Source: a virus. Taken from it: 35,301 nt of DNA. Below, one piece after another: positions 31,034 through 35,301 of this stretch. Below the pieces are notes generated by a model that was given only the letters and a program-made list of their open reading frames with translations, was not told where the DNA came from and made no database searches. The DNA lies in the IMG/VR virus record IMGVR_UViG_3300032220_000304, positions 1 through 35,301 of that record. One strand, given 5' to 3'. The first letter of the stretch is position 1. The number at the start of each line of letters is the position of its first letter. The position numbers were made by a program, and so were the translations under genes.

Positions 31034-31211
31034 TGGTTCCGACGACGTAGGTAAAGCCTTCTTCCCGTAACCACTTCGCCGCCGCTTTGATGCTGGCGAA
31101 GGCGGCGAGAGGGCGCCAGGCCGGTTGGCTGATGTCATCCACCTCAACAAACAGATCAGTTTGCGAAGGGATGTTGCTGGTCATTTTGATGGACACGCGG
31201 ACGGTGTTCAT
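30810..31211 (-). CDS. Hypothetical protein, 133 aa; C-terminal half probably an extension
   Basis: The ATG at 31211 overlaps the upstream stop (ATGA). Residues 1-68 (SIKMTSNIPSQTDLFVEVDD to FTYVVGTNGVYSRD) look like a small alpha/beta domain. From about residue 70 the sequence turns polar and irregular, and runs 223 bases over the next gene. A likely explanation is loss of an ancestral stop just after VYSR, or a sequencing/assembly indel. Function unknown. Confidence 0.6.
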   Translation of the reverse strand: MNTVRVSIKMTSNIPSQTDLFVEVDDISQPAWRPLAAFASIKAAAKWLREEGFTYVVGTNGVYSRDASTKGKNAPAEYRDDIGGRRINEAGFDQSQQQAAGVRRLAVKLGRMGSTLRPGPGSVASNQRSEKPN

Positions 31212-31423
31212 GGGCCAGGTTCCCCGCTAGCCGTCGCAATCCCCGCCGCCTTCTGGCGAGCAGCAGCTTCCGCTTCCATGAGTTCCCACTTCAACTCATC
31301 CCGCACCTTGGCGAGACTGTCATAGGAACCATTCGAGAAACAGAAATCATCCGCATATTGAATGCGAACCAGTTCGTTCTCCGCTATCGCCAGCTTGGCG
31401 CGCAGGGTTTCTAGGTCGATCAA
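31208..31423 (-). CDS. Small coiled-coil-like protein, 71 aa
   Basis: The start is TTG 31423, because AAGGAGGA stands just upstream and no ATG fits; TTG and the previous stop overlap (TTGA). The product is helical (LETLRAKLAIAENELVRIQYAD and KVRDELKWELMEAEAAARQK) with heptad-like Leu/Ile spacing and a Gly/Pro tail. It could dimerise as a coiled coil. Family not recognised. Its stop overlaps the next gene by ATGA. Confidence 0.75.
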   Translation of the reverse strand: MIDLETLRAKLAIAENELVRIQYADDFCFSNGSYDSLAKVRDELKWELMEAEAAARQKAAGIATASGEPGP

Positions 31424-31542
31424 TTCAAATCCTCCTTTTTCATTTCGGCAACGGCTTCCACCAGCAATTCAGCAGACGCCTTTGCAATGTTGTTTTCCGA
31501 GCCGTGGTTTGTGAGGTCATAAATGAAGATGGCTAGCGCCAT
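31420..31542 (-). CDS. 40-residue microprotein
   Basis: The ATG at 31542 lies inside the 3' end of the upstream gene (10-base overlap). The stop overlaps the TTG of the next gene. The product begins ALAIFIYDLTNHGSENNIAK and ends in a charged helix with EMKKEDLN. The ribosome binding site is weak, so it depends on coupling. Its last codons encode the AAGGAGG site of the following gene, which favours a real arrangement. Function unknown. Confidence 0.6.
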   Translation of the reverse strand: MALAIFIYDLTNHGSENNIAKASAELLVEAVAEMKKEDLN

Positions 31543-31655
31543 GGTTGCGGCAAAACCCCCTCGCCGGGAGGTTCGCCATCTGCAATCTCATAGAACGCCT
31601 CAGTCATTCTTGAGGTTATCGCGGCGATGTGTTCCGCGTGATCGTCCGTACTCAT
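31533..31655 (-). CDS. 40-residue acidic microprotein
   Basis: The start is the ATG at 31655, overlapping the stop of the membrane peptide gene (ATGA). The product STDDHAEHIAAITSRMTEAF, then YEIADGEPPGEG and LPQPWR, is a short helix followed by a Gly/Pro tail. An upstream extension in the same frame reads through the membrane-peptide gene and is rejected. Function unknown; size and acidity would suit a protein inhibitor. Confidence 0.55.
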   Translation of the reverse strand: MSTDDHAEHIAAITSRMTEAFYEIADGEPPGEGVLPQPWR

Positions 31656-31768
31656 GCGCCAGCCATCGCGAACAAGATGATCAGCAGCAGAAGGCAAGCG
31701 GCAAAGCCCAAGCCTTGCAGGACGGCTAAAATCCACCAAGCGGCGGAGCGATGTTTTAAGTAATCCAT
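31652..31768 (-). CDS. 38-residue single-pass membrane microprotein
   Basis: The ATG at 31768 has an excellent AGGAGG site seven bases upstream. The product has a short basic N-terminus (DYLKHRSAAWW) and a hydrophobic helix of about 25 residues running to the C-terminus (ILAVLQGLGFAACLLLLIIL). It is first in the overlapping minus-strand gene string and follows a strong hairpin. Superinfection exclusion, membrane stress or regulation of a host membrane protein are possible roles; none is shown by sequence. Confidence 0.65.
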   Translation of the reverse strand: MDYLKHRSAAWWILAVLQGLGFAACLLLLIILFAMAGA

Positions 31769-31788
31769 GATGGTTCCTCCTGATTGAG

Positions 31789-31842
31789 CCTGATTGCTCA
31801 GAAAAGCGCAGGGGGAAGCCTGCGCTTGCCTGAGAAATCAGG
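31789..31842 (-). terminator. Long near-perfect hairpin at end of first minus gene
   Basis: CCTGATTGCTCAG (31789-31801) pairs with CTGAGAAATCAGG (31830-31842) with one mismatch. Inside, AAGCGCAGG (31804-31812) pairs with CCTGCGCTT (31819-31827). It overlaps the stop of the 101-aa gene (31838-31840). On the minus strand the inner stem is followed by TTTTC. It may terminate or attenuate minus-strand transcription before the microproteins. Confidence 0.7.
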
Positions 31843-32143
31843 CTTTGCCCGTGACATATTCGACGGCTTTGGCCCGGCTAACTCGCTTGGCACCGATGTA
31901 ATACTGGGCGCGGAGATGGGGGCGCATCCATGTATTGCGGCCCTGGGCTTCCATATAAAGCACAACTAAATCACCATAGCGCCCCTGGTCATGCAGCGAA
32001 TCGCGCTTCTCATCCAGTGCCTTTTCCCAAGCAGCGCGATCAGTATCATAAAGCGCCGCAATGCTTTCGCTGTTTCCGAACTGCTTAAACTCTGCCCGGC
32101 GCTGAAATGCCTGCTGTTCCAAATCTGTGATCTTAATGGCCAT
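31838..32143 (-). CDS. Hypothetical early protein, 101 aa
   Basis: The first minus-strand gene after the divergent control region has an AGGAGA site six bases before the ATG. The product has an N-terminal helix (AIKITDLEQQAFQRRAEFKQFG), a middle charged helical region (DRAAWEKALDEKRDSLHDQ) and an aromatic C-terminus (LVVLYMEAQGRNTWMRPHLRAQYYIGAKRVS). No family is recognised. It would be transcribed from the promoter at 32186-32214 and is separated from the other minus genes by a long hairpin, so it may be the most strongly expressed early gene. Confidence 0.8.
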   Translation of the reverse strand: MAIKITDLEQQAFQRRAEFKQFGNSESIAALYDTDRAAWEKALDEKRDSLHDQGRYGDLVVLYMEAQGRNTWMRPHLRAQYYIGAKRVSRAKAVEYVTGKA

Positions 32144-32185
32144 TTGGTATCTCCTGCTGGGTAGTCTTGTTGTCTGTATTTCTTG

Positions 32186-32214
32186 ATCCTAATTATCTCG
32201 CAAAATAACGTCAA
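32186..32214 (-). promoter_or_regulatory. Minus-strand early promoter
   Basis: On the minus strand TTGACG (32214-32209) and TAGGAT (32191-32186) are 17 bases apart. The -35 matches sigma-70 consensus at five of six positions and the -10 at four. Transcription would begin near 32179, giving a short leader before the ATG at 32143. Confidence 0.6.
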
Positions 32215-32217
32215 CTG

Positions 32218-32244
32218 AAAAAATACGCTTGACCCGTATTTTTT
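32218..32244. promoter_or_regulatory. Operator: 10+10 bp perfect inverted repeat
   Basis: AAAAAATACG (32218-32227) and CGTATTTTTT (32235-32244) are perfect reverse complements with a 7-bp spacer. The spacer holds the -35 box of the plus promoter. The left arm ends four bases from the -35 of the minus promoter, so a bound dimer could control both. The regulator gene starting at 32265 is the obvious candidate protein. Confidence 0.75.
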
Positions 32245-32257
32245 TCATCACTATCCT
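32229..32257 (+). promoter_or_regulatory. Plus-strand promoter of regulator, likely leaderless
   Basis: TTGACC (32229-32234) and TATCCT (32252-32257) have a 17-bp spacer. A start about seven bases on would be near 32264, at or one base before the ATG at 32265, which has no clear ribosome binding site. The -35 lies between the operator arms. Confidence 0.6.
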
Positions 32258-32264
32258 TTCGGCC

Positions 32265-32546
32265 ATGGATCACCTCCCTTACCGAAAGCTGCTTCAGCAG
32301 AACGGCTACACGCTACGCGATCTAGCCGAAGAGGCTGGCGTATCAACCGCCACTGCTAGTCGGTGGCTGATCTGGCTGACGTATCGCGGTGAATACGGGG
32401 GTATTGCGCCGCCTATCGTGCGGCTGATACCAGTGATTAGAATGTGTAGCACCCCAGAGGTGCCAATGAACGAGATTTGGGCGCATATCTGTACCGGACG
32501 CCGGGATGGACATTTGCCCGAAAAGGCTGCGCGCGATGGTAACTAG
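32265..32546 (+). CDS. Cro/CI-like HTH transcriptional regulator
   Basis: This 93-residue protein starts at ATG 32265; an ORF start at 32229 would lie in the promoter. Residues 1-40 form a helix-turn-helix of the XRE/Cro type (YRKLLQQNGYTLRDLAEEAGVSTATASRWL). The remaining 50 residues are not a typical CI oligomerisation domain and lack the Ser/Lys peptidase site, so it is closer to Cro or a short repressor. It should bind the palindromic operator immediately upstream. Its stop codon lies within the loop of the first of four stem-loops. Confidence 0.85.
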   Translation: MDHLPYRKLLQQNGYTLRDLAEEAGVSTATASRWLIWLTYRGEYGGIAPPIVRLIPVIRMCSTPEVPMNEIWAHICTGRRDGHLPEKAARDGN

Positions 32547-32680
32547 CCTCCCAACCATTGCGCGCCCGGCAGACCGGCGCGACCACTACGAACCCGCGAC
32601 AGTCTGCCGGTTAAACCGTCACGGTGACGGTACCTCCGCCAGCACTTTCAATATCCCCTCCCGAACTGTGCTGGCGGGGG
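32529..32680 (+). ncRNA. Four consecutive stem-loops between regulator and RusA
   Basis: Stem A: GCGCGC-g-ATGGT (32529-32540) pairs with ACCAT-t-GCGCGC (32554-32565). Stem B: CCGGCAGAC (32566-32574) with GTCTGCCGG (32602-32610). Stem C: ACCGTCAC (32615-32622) with GTGACGGT (32624-32631). Stem D: CCGCCAGCAC (32636-32645) with GTGCTGGCGG (32668-32677), extended by three further pairs. They tile the 141-bp gap after the regulator, none followed by a U-tract. An RNA regulator, antitermination element or origin is possible; the ncRNA label is provisional. Confidence 0.55.
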
Positions 32681-32687
32681 TCTAACC

Positions 32688-33086
32688 GTGAGAACCTGTA
32701 TCACCATCCCCATCGAACCTGTCGCCAAGGGGCGCCCCCGATTCGGCAAGCACGGCGCCTATACGCCAGCCAAGACCCGAAAGGCAGAGGAAACAATTCG
32801 GGCATTCATTTCCCCGTTCGATTCCTTTGGCGCTGTGCCGGTCTGTGTCGATGTCATGGTCCTGATGCCGATTCCCAAATCCTGGCCAAAGAAAAAGCAG
32901 GAAGCGGCGCTGGCGGGCGACATAGAACACACCGGAAAGCCCGATCTCGACAACCTGGCGAAGCTAGTCCTTGATGCCGCCAACGGCATCCTGTGGAACG
33001 ACGATAGCCAGATCATCAAACTACACCTTTCCAAGATGTACAGCGGGAAACCGGGCTACATCCTAATCATCGAGGCAAACCCGTGA
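32688..33086 (+). CDS. rusA: RusA-like Holliday junction resolvase
   Basis: This 132-residue protein starts at GTG 32688, shortly after stem-loop D. It has the RusA hallmarks: PVAKGRPRF near residues 11-19, and KPDLDNLAKLVLDAANGILWNDDSQI (84-109), with D86, D88, K92 and D105 in the positions of the catalytic and metal-binding residues. The family resolves four-way junctions and recombination intermediates of phage DNA. It is the first gene of the replication/recombination module and overlaps the nuclease gene by GTGA. Confidence 0.93.
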   Translation: MRTCITIPIEPVAKGRPRFGKHGAYTPAKTRKAEETIRAFISPFDSFGAVPVCVDVMVLMPIPKSWPKKKQEAALAGDIEHTGKPDLDNLAKLVLDAANGILWNDDSQIIKLHLSKMYSGKPGYILIIEANP

Positions 33087-33850
33087 CCCAAGACCCATTC
33101 GCCACCCATGGCATTGGCCATTTGTCGGCTTCCAGCCTGAACACATACGCCAGCCAGCCCGCCGCCTGGGCCATGTCCTACTTGTTGAAGCGGCGCCTGC
33201 CGGTGGGGGCTTCGGCCCATCGCGGTTCCGCCATTGAAGCAGGCGTGTCGGCTGGCTTGTTCAATCCTGAAAAGCCGGTGGATGATTGCATTGCTATCGC
33301 CTTGGCTGAATATGACCGGTTAACAGCACTCTCAAGTGATCCCCGGCGGGAAGCCCAGCGTAAAGTGGTGCAAGACACCGTGCCGGTGGCATTAGCAGAA
33401 CTCCGCCAGTATGGCGTCCCCACTGCGCCGGAAGAAGGCCAGCACCAGCACAAGATCAGCAAGCCGCTGGGCGAGGGCCTGCCCGATCTGGTGGGCTATC
33501 TGGATTTCTATTGGGAAAATCACGGGCTGGTGCTGGACCTAAAGACCACGGAGCGGGTGCCGGGGCAGATCAGCAGCAGCCATGCCCGCCAAGGAAGTGG
33601 GTACGTTGTCCATACAAACCAAATCTGCCGATTCGCGTATTGCAGCCCGAAGAAGGTGGCGGTGTATCAGCTTGAAGGGGTCCAAGATCATTGGGCGCAT
33701 TTGCAGGCGATCGCTAACCGGCTGAAGCGGTTCCTCGCCATATCAGCAGATAAACATGAGTTGATAGGTTTGCTGGTCCCCGATGTGGACAGTTTCTATT
33801 GGAGCGATCCAGCAGCAGAAGCAGCCCGTAAGGAAATCTACGGGATGTAA
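33083..33850 (+). CDS. PD-(D/E)XK exonuclease-like protein
   Basis: GTG 33083 overlaps the previous stop (GTGA). The 255-residue product belongs by motif to the RecB/Cas4-like nuclease superfamily: HRGSAIEAG (47-55) as the N-terminal active-site His region, then LPDLVGYLDFYW (133-144) and LVLDLKTTE (149-157), with D141, D152 and K154 as the catalytic set. No four-Cys iron-sulfur cluster of Cas4/AddB type is obvious. Next to the SSB-like gene it probably acts in recombination or end processing. Confidence 0.85.
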   Translation: MTQDPFATHGIGHLSASSLNTYASQPAAWAMSYLLKRRLPVGASAHRGSAIEAGVSAGLFNPEKPVDDCIAIALAEYDRLTALSSDPRREAQRKVVQDTVPVALAELRQYGVPTAPEEGQHQHKISKPLGEGLPDLVGYLDFYWENHGLVLDLKTTERVPGQISSSHARQGSGYVVHTNQICRFAYCSPKKVAVYQLEGVQDHWAHLQAIANRLKRFLAISADKHELIGLLVPDVDSFYWSDPAAEAARKEIYGM

Positions 33851-33857
33851 GCAGCAA

Positions 33858-33882
33858 GCGCCACGCTGCCGAAATGTGGCGC
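33858..33882 (+). terminator. Hairpin between exonuclease and SSB-like genes
   Basis: GCGCCAC (33858-33864) pairs with GTGGCGC (33876-33882), followed by ATTTC. The stem is strong but the U-tract poor, so it may be a partial terminator or an RNA processing site that sets SSB levels apart from the nuclease. Confidence 0.45.
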
Positions 33883-33907
33883 ATTTCTAGACATATGGAG
33901 CATTCAA

Positions 33908-34579
33908 ATGGGTTTAGGTCTTTCTATCGGTGGGAGCGAAACCGCAAGCGGTGATTTCCTGCCTTTGGTCAACTACAACGCCAAAGCCGGGCGCCTGAAG
34001 TATAGCCAGCGCGTGGAGGTCAACGGGCGCTGGGAAAAGCAGGAAGAAGATGTTTCCTTCCAACAGCCAGCCTTCGTCGCAGACCTGGAAAATATCCAGG
34101 TTGGCTGGCTGTTCTTTAAAGCAGGCATGGCGCCGGTAAGGTCGCTGGTGAAGATTGGCCATCCGCTTCCTCCATGCCCGGTTGGTGATTACGGGGTCGA
34201 TGAACGCGGCAACGCCGCCAAGCCTAAGCAGGGCTTCGCCTTACGAGTGCTGGATGGCAACCGGACGGTGCGGGAGTTCTCTTCCAATGCTGCCGCTGTT
34301 CTGGGCGCGATTGACACCCTGCATAGCCAATACGAAGCTGCCCCCGAGAAAGCCCAAGGGCTGCTGCCGGTGGTCCAGTTCCAGGGCGCAACGGAGGTAA
34401 AGGGAAAGCATGGCTCCAACTACACCCCGAACTTCGCGATCATTAAATGGGTTGCGCGTCCGGCAGAACTGCCTGCGCCTGGACCGGTTAGCGCGCAAAG
34501 TGTGGCAACACCTGTCGCCCAGAGCGCGGCTCCGCTACCTCCGCCAACGCCGCAAGCTGCTAAACCCCTACCGTTCTAA
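33908..34579 (+). CDS. ssb: Putative single-stranded DNA-binding protein
   Basis: This 223-residue protein starts at ATG 33908 behind GGAG. The N-terminal 175 residues are beta-rich with aromatic strands (FLPLVNYNAKAGRLKYSQRV, NIQVGWLFFKAGMAPVR), fitting an OB-like DNA-binding fold. The tail is disordered, Pro/Ala/Gln-rich and ends in KPLPF, like the PF tip of SSB proteins, although less acidic. Similar proteins stand in the SSB position next to PD-(D/E)XK exonucleases in podovirus-like phages. Assignment by context and tail rather than by a direct SSB motif. Confidence 0.7.
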   Translation: MGLGLSIGGSETASGDFLPLVNYNAKAGRLKYSQRVEVNGRWEKQEEDVSFQQPAFVADLENIQVGWLFFKAGMAPVRSLVKIGHPLPPCPVGDYGVDERGNAAKPKQGFALRVLDGNRTVREFSSNAAAVLGAIDTLHSQYEAAPEKAQGLLPVVQFQGATEVKGKHGSNYTPNFAIIKWVARPAELPAPGPVSAQSVATPVAQSAAPLPPPTPQAAKPLPF

Positions 34580-34764
34580 TGAGGGTTAAGCACCCGCGCG
34601 ACATCACTTGCGCCAACTGTCAGTGGTACGTCCCCGCTGACAGCCGATCCGGTGAATGTCGCCTGACACCATCACACTCCGGCTACCGCTGGGTCATGAT
34701 GAAGCCGCACGATTGGTGCAGCCAGGCCAAAGAAGCCAAGGCAAAGCCAGAGGCGGAAGAATAA
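34579..34764 (+). CDS. Four-cysteine small protein
   Basis: This 61-residue protein starts in a TAATG overlap. Cys at 11, 14, 27 and 47 (CANC, GECRLTP, DWCSQ) fit one metal or iron-sulfur site of the HiPIP-like small-protein type. The C-terminus is Lys/Glu-rich. Many phages have such a gene beside replication genes, but the function is unknown. It shares the C-x2-C-(n)-C-(n)-C order with the larger protein at 7871-8329. Confidence 0.78.
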   Translation: MRVKHPRDITCANCQWYVPADSRSGECRLTPSHSGYRWVMMKPHDWCSQAKEAKAKPEAEE

Positions 34765-34772
34765 CAAACAGG

Positions 34773-34797
34773 GCGGCGGGTTACACCGCCGCTTTTT
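34773..34797 (+). terminator. Intrinsic terminator before primase gene
   Basis: GCGGCGG (34773-34779) pairs with CCGCCGC (34786-34792) around GTTACA, followed by TTTTT (34793-34797). This is a canonical rho-independent terminator ending the RusA-nuclease-SSB transcript. The primase genes downstream then need read-through, antitermination or their own promoter. Confidence 0.85.
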
Positions 34798-34815
34798 CGC
34801 AAGAACGAGGAAACA

Positions 34816-34881
34816 ATGTGCATCCCACTCAAAGACCCAGAGTACCCGCCACACAGCGAATATCCGGGGAAGCAGCCATGA
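34816..34881 (+). CDS. 21-residue leader ORF coupled to primase
   Basis: The ATG at 34816 follows GAGG, and the short product is CIPLKDPEYPPHSEYPGKQP. Its stop overlaps the primase ATG (ATGA at 34878-34881). It is Pro-rich (6 of 21), and its translation would deliver ribosomes to the primase start. It may be a translational coupling leader rather than a functional peptide. Confidence 0.55.
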   Translation: MCIPLKDPEYPPHSEYPGKQP

Positions 34882-35301
34882 GCCTGACCGCACCAAGCCT
34901 ATCAGCGCCCGCCAAAGAATGGGCGCTCTATTACCTACGGCGCGGGTGGTCCGTGGTGCCGGTCAGACGGGGCGAAAAAATCCCCGCCATTCCCTGGCAC
35001 CAATTCCAAAACCGACGCGCTACCGAAGCCGAGATTCAGGACTGGTTTGCCGATCCCACCATGGGGGTCGGGATCGTGACCGGCGCCATCAGTAACCTCA
35101 CTGTGGCGGATTTCGATGGCGACATTGGCGCCGCTACCGAACAAGACATCCTGCCCCGACTCGGGGCTGGCCCCGTTGCCCTCACCGGGGGCGGCGGGTG
35201 TCATAGGTTCTTTTCCCATCCTGGGAAGAAGGTTCCCACCAGAAAAGGTATCCTGCCGGGGATGGACATCCGGGGCGATGGTGGCTTCATTGTCGCGCCG
35301 C
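34878..35301 (+). CDS. Primase-polymerase / helicase, N-terminal part (continues at base 3/124)
   Basis: The 141 complete codons here are the N-terminus of the replication protein that continues to 1754 through the 123-bp overlap. Prim-Pol-type features are visible: an N-terminal helix ending GWSVVPVRRGEKIPAIPW (about residues 23-40), a DWFADPTMGVGIVTG stretch (about 54-68), VADFDGD (74-80) as the metal-binding acidic motif, and VALTGGGGCHRFF (about 99-111). The ATG overlaps the leader ORF stop. The frame is open to the window end, in phase with the left end. Confidence 0.93.
   Translation, partial: MSLTAPSLSAPAKEWALYYLRRGWSVVPVRRGEKIPAIPWHQFQNRRATEAEIQDWFADPTMGVGIVTGAISNLTVADFDGDIGAATEQDILPRLGAGPVALTGGGGCHRFFSHPGKKVPTRKGILPGMDIRGDGGFIVAP
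35179..35301. repeat. Right copy of 123-bp terminal direct repeat
   Basis: Exact duplicate of bases 1-123. Joining the copies gives one continuous primase-helicase frame of 684 residues without a gap or frameshift. Confidence 0.95.

Noticed and set aside
1-35301. tRNA genes
   Set aside because: No cloverleaf with a typical TTCRA arm was noticed by eye. A tRNAscan-SE run would settle it; a scored hit would overturn this.

Overview
The window looks like the complete genome of a tailed, podovirus-like phage in circular form. The first 123 bases (1-123) are repeated exactly at the end (35179-35301). The repeat lies inside one open reading frame that starts at 34878 and continues in phase through the join to 1754. 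This is best read as the overlap of a circular or circularly permuted assembly, giving a unique length of 35,178 bp. The host is probably an alphaproteobacterium. This is inferred from the GC-rich sequence, a holin of the gene-transfer-agent type, a GH108 endolysin and several small alphaproteobacterial phage families; no host gene is present to prove it.

Layout. (1) 32265-35301 and 1-1754, plus strand: a Cro/CI-like regulator, four tandem stem-loops, RusA resolvase, a PD-(D/E)XK nuclease, a likely single-strand DNA-binding protein, a small four-cysteine protein, a strong terminator, a 21-codon leader ORF and a large primase-polymerase/helicase. (2) 1755-1960: a non-coding region packed with nested inverted repeats, a candidate replication origin or control region. 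(3) 1961-16014: DNA packaging and head module with small and large terminase, P22-type portal, scaffold, SU10-type major capsid protein and adaptor. Four genes unusual for a head module are embedded in it: a GT25-like glycosyltransferase, a methyltransferase and a GH130-like beta-propeller (5197-7249), and a GT2-like glycosyltransferase (14759-15385). (4) 16014-22820: tail and fibre genes, with a tail assembly chaperone and a 59-residue membrane protein. (5) 22820-27543: three large internal or ejection proteins, one with a transglycosylase-like domain. (6) 27551-29878: HTH-metallophosphoesterase, 3TM holin, GH108 endolysin (with a possible nested membrane-protein gene) and a DUF6496-like peptide. 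(7) 29949-32143, minus strand: a tightly overlapping operon of very small genes that converges on the late genes at a bidirectional terminator.

The right-hand control region (32186-32257) holds two divergent sigma-70-like promoters around a perfect 10+10 bp inverted repeat. The plus promoter would start transcription almost at the regulator's ATG, as lambda PRM does for cI. No integrase, excisionase or attachment site was recognised, so the switch may serve a lytic early/late decision or a plasmid-like prophage rather than an integrating one.

The most interesting unexplained elements are the nested palindrome at 1829-1923, the glycan-modification cassette inside the head module, a textbook terminator inside the metallophosphoesterase coding sequence (27898-27929), a membrane protein encoded out of frame within the endolysin behind a strong ribosome binding site (29377-29595), four back-to-back stem-loops at 32529-32680, and the microprotein operon on the minus strand. 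No CRISPR array, insertion sequence, rRNA or tRNA was recognised, although tRNAs were judged by eye only.
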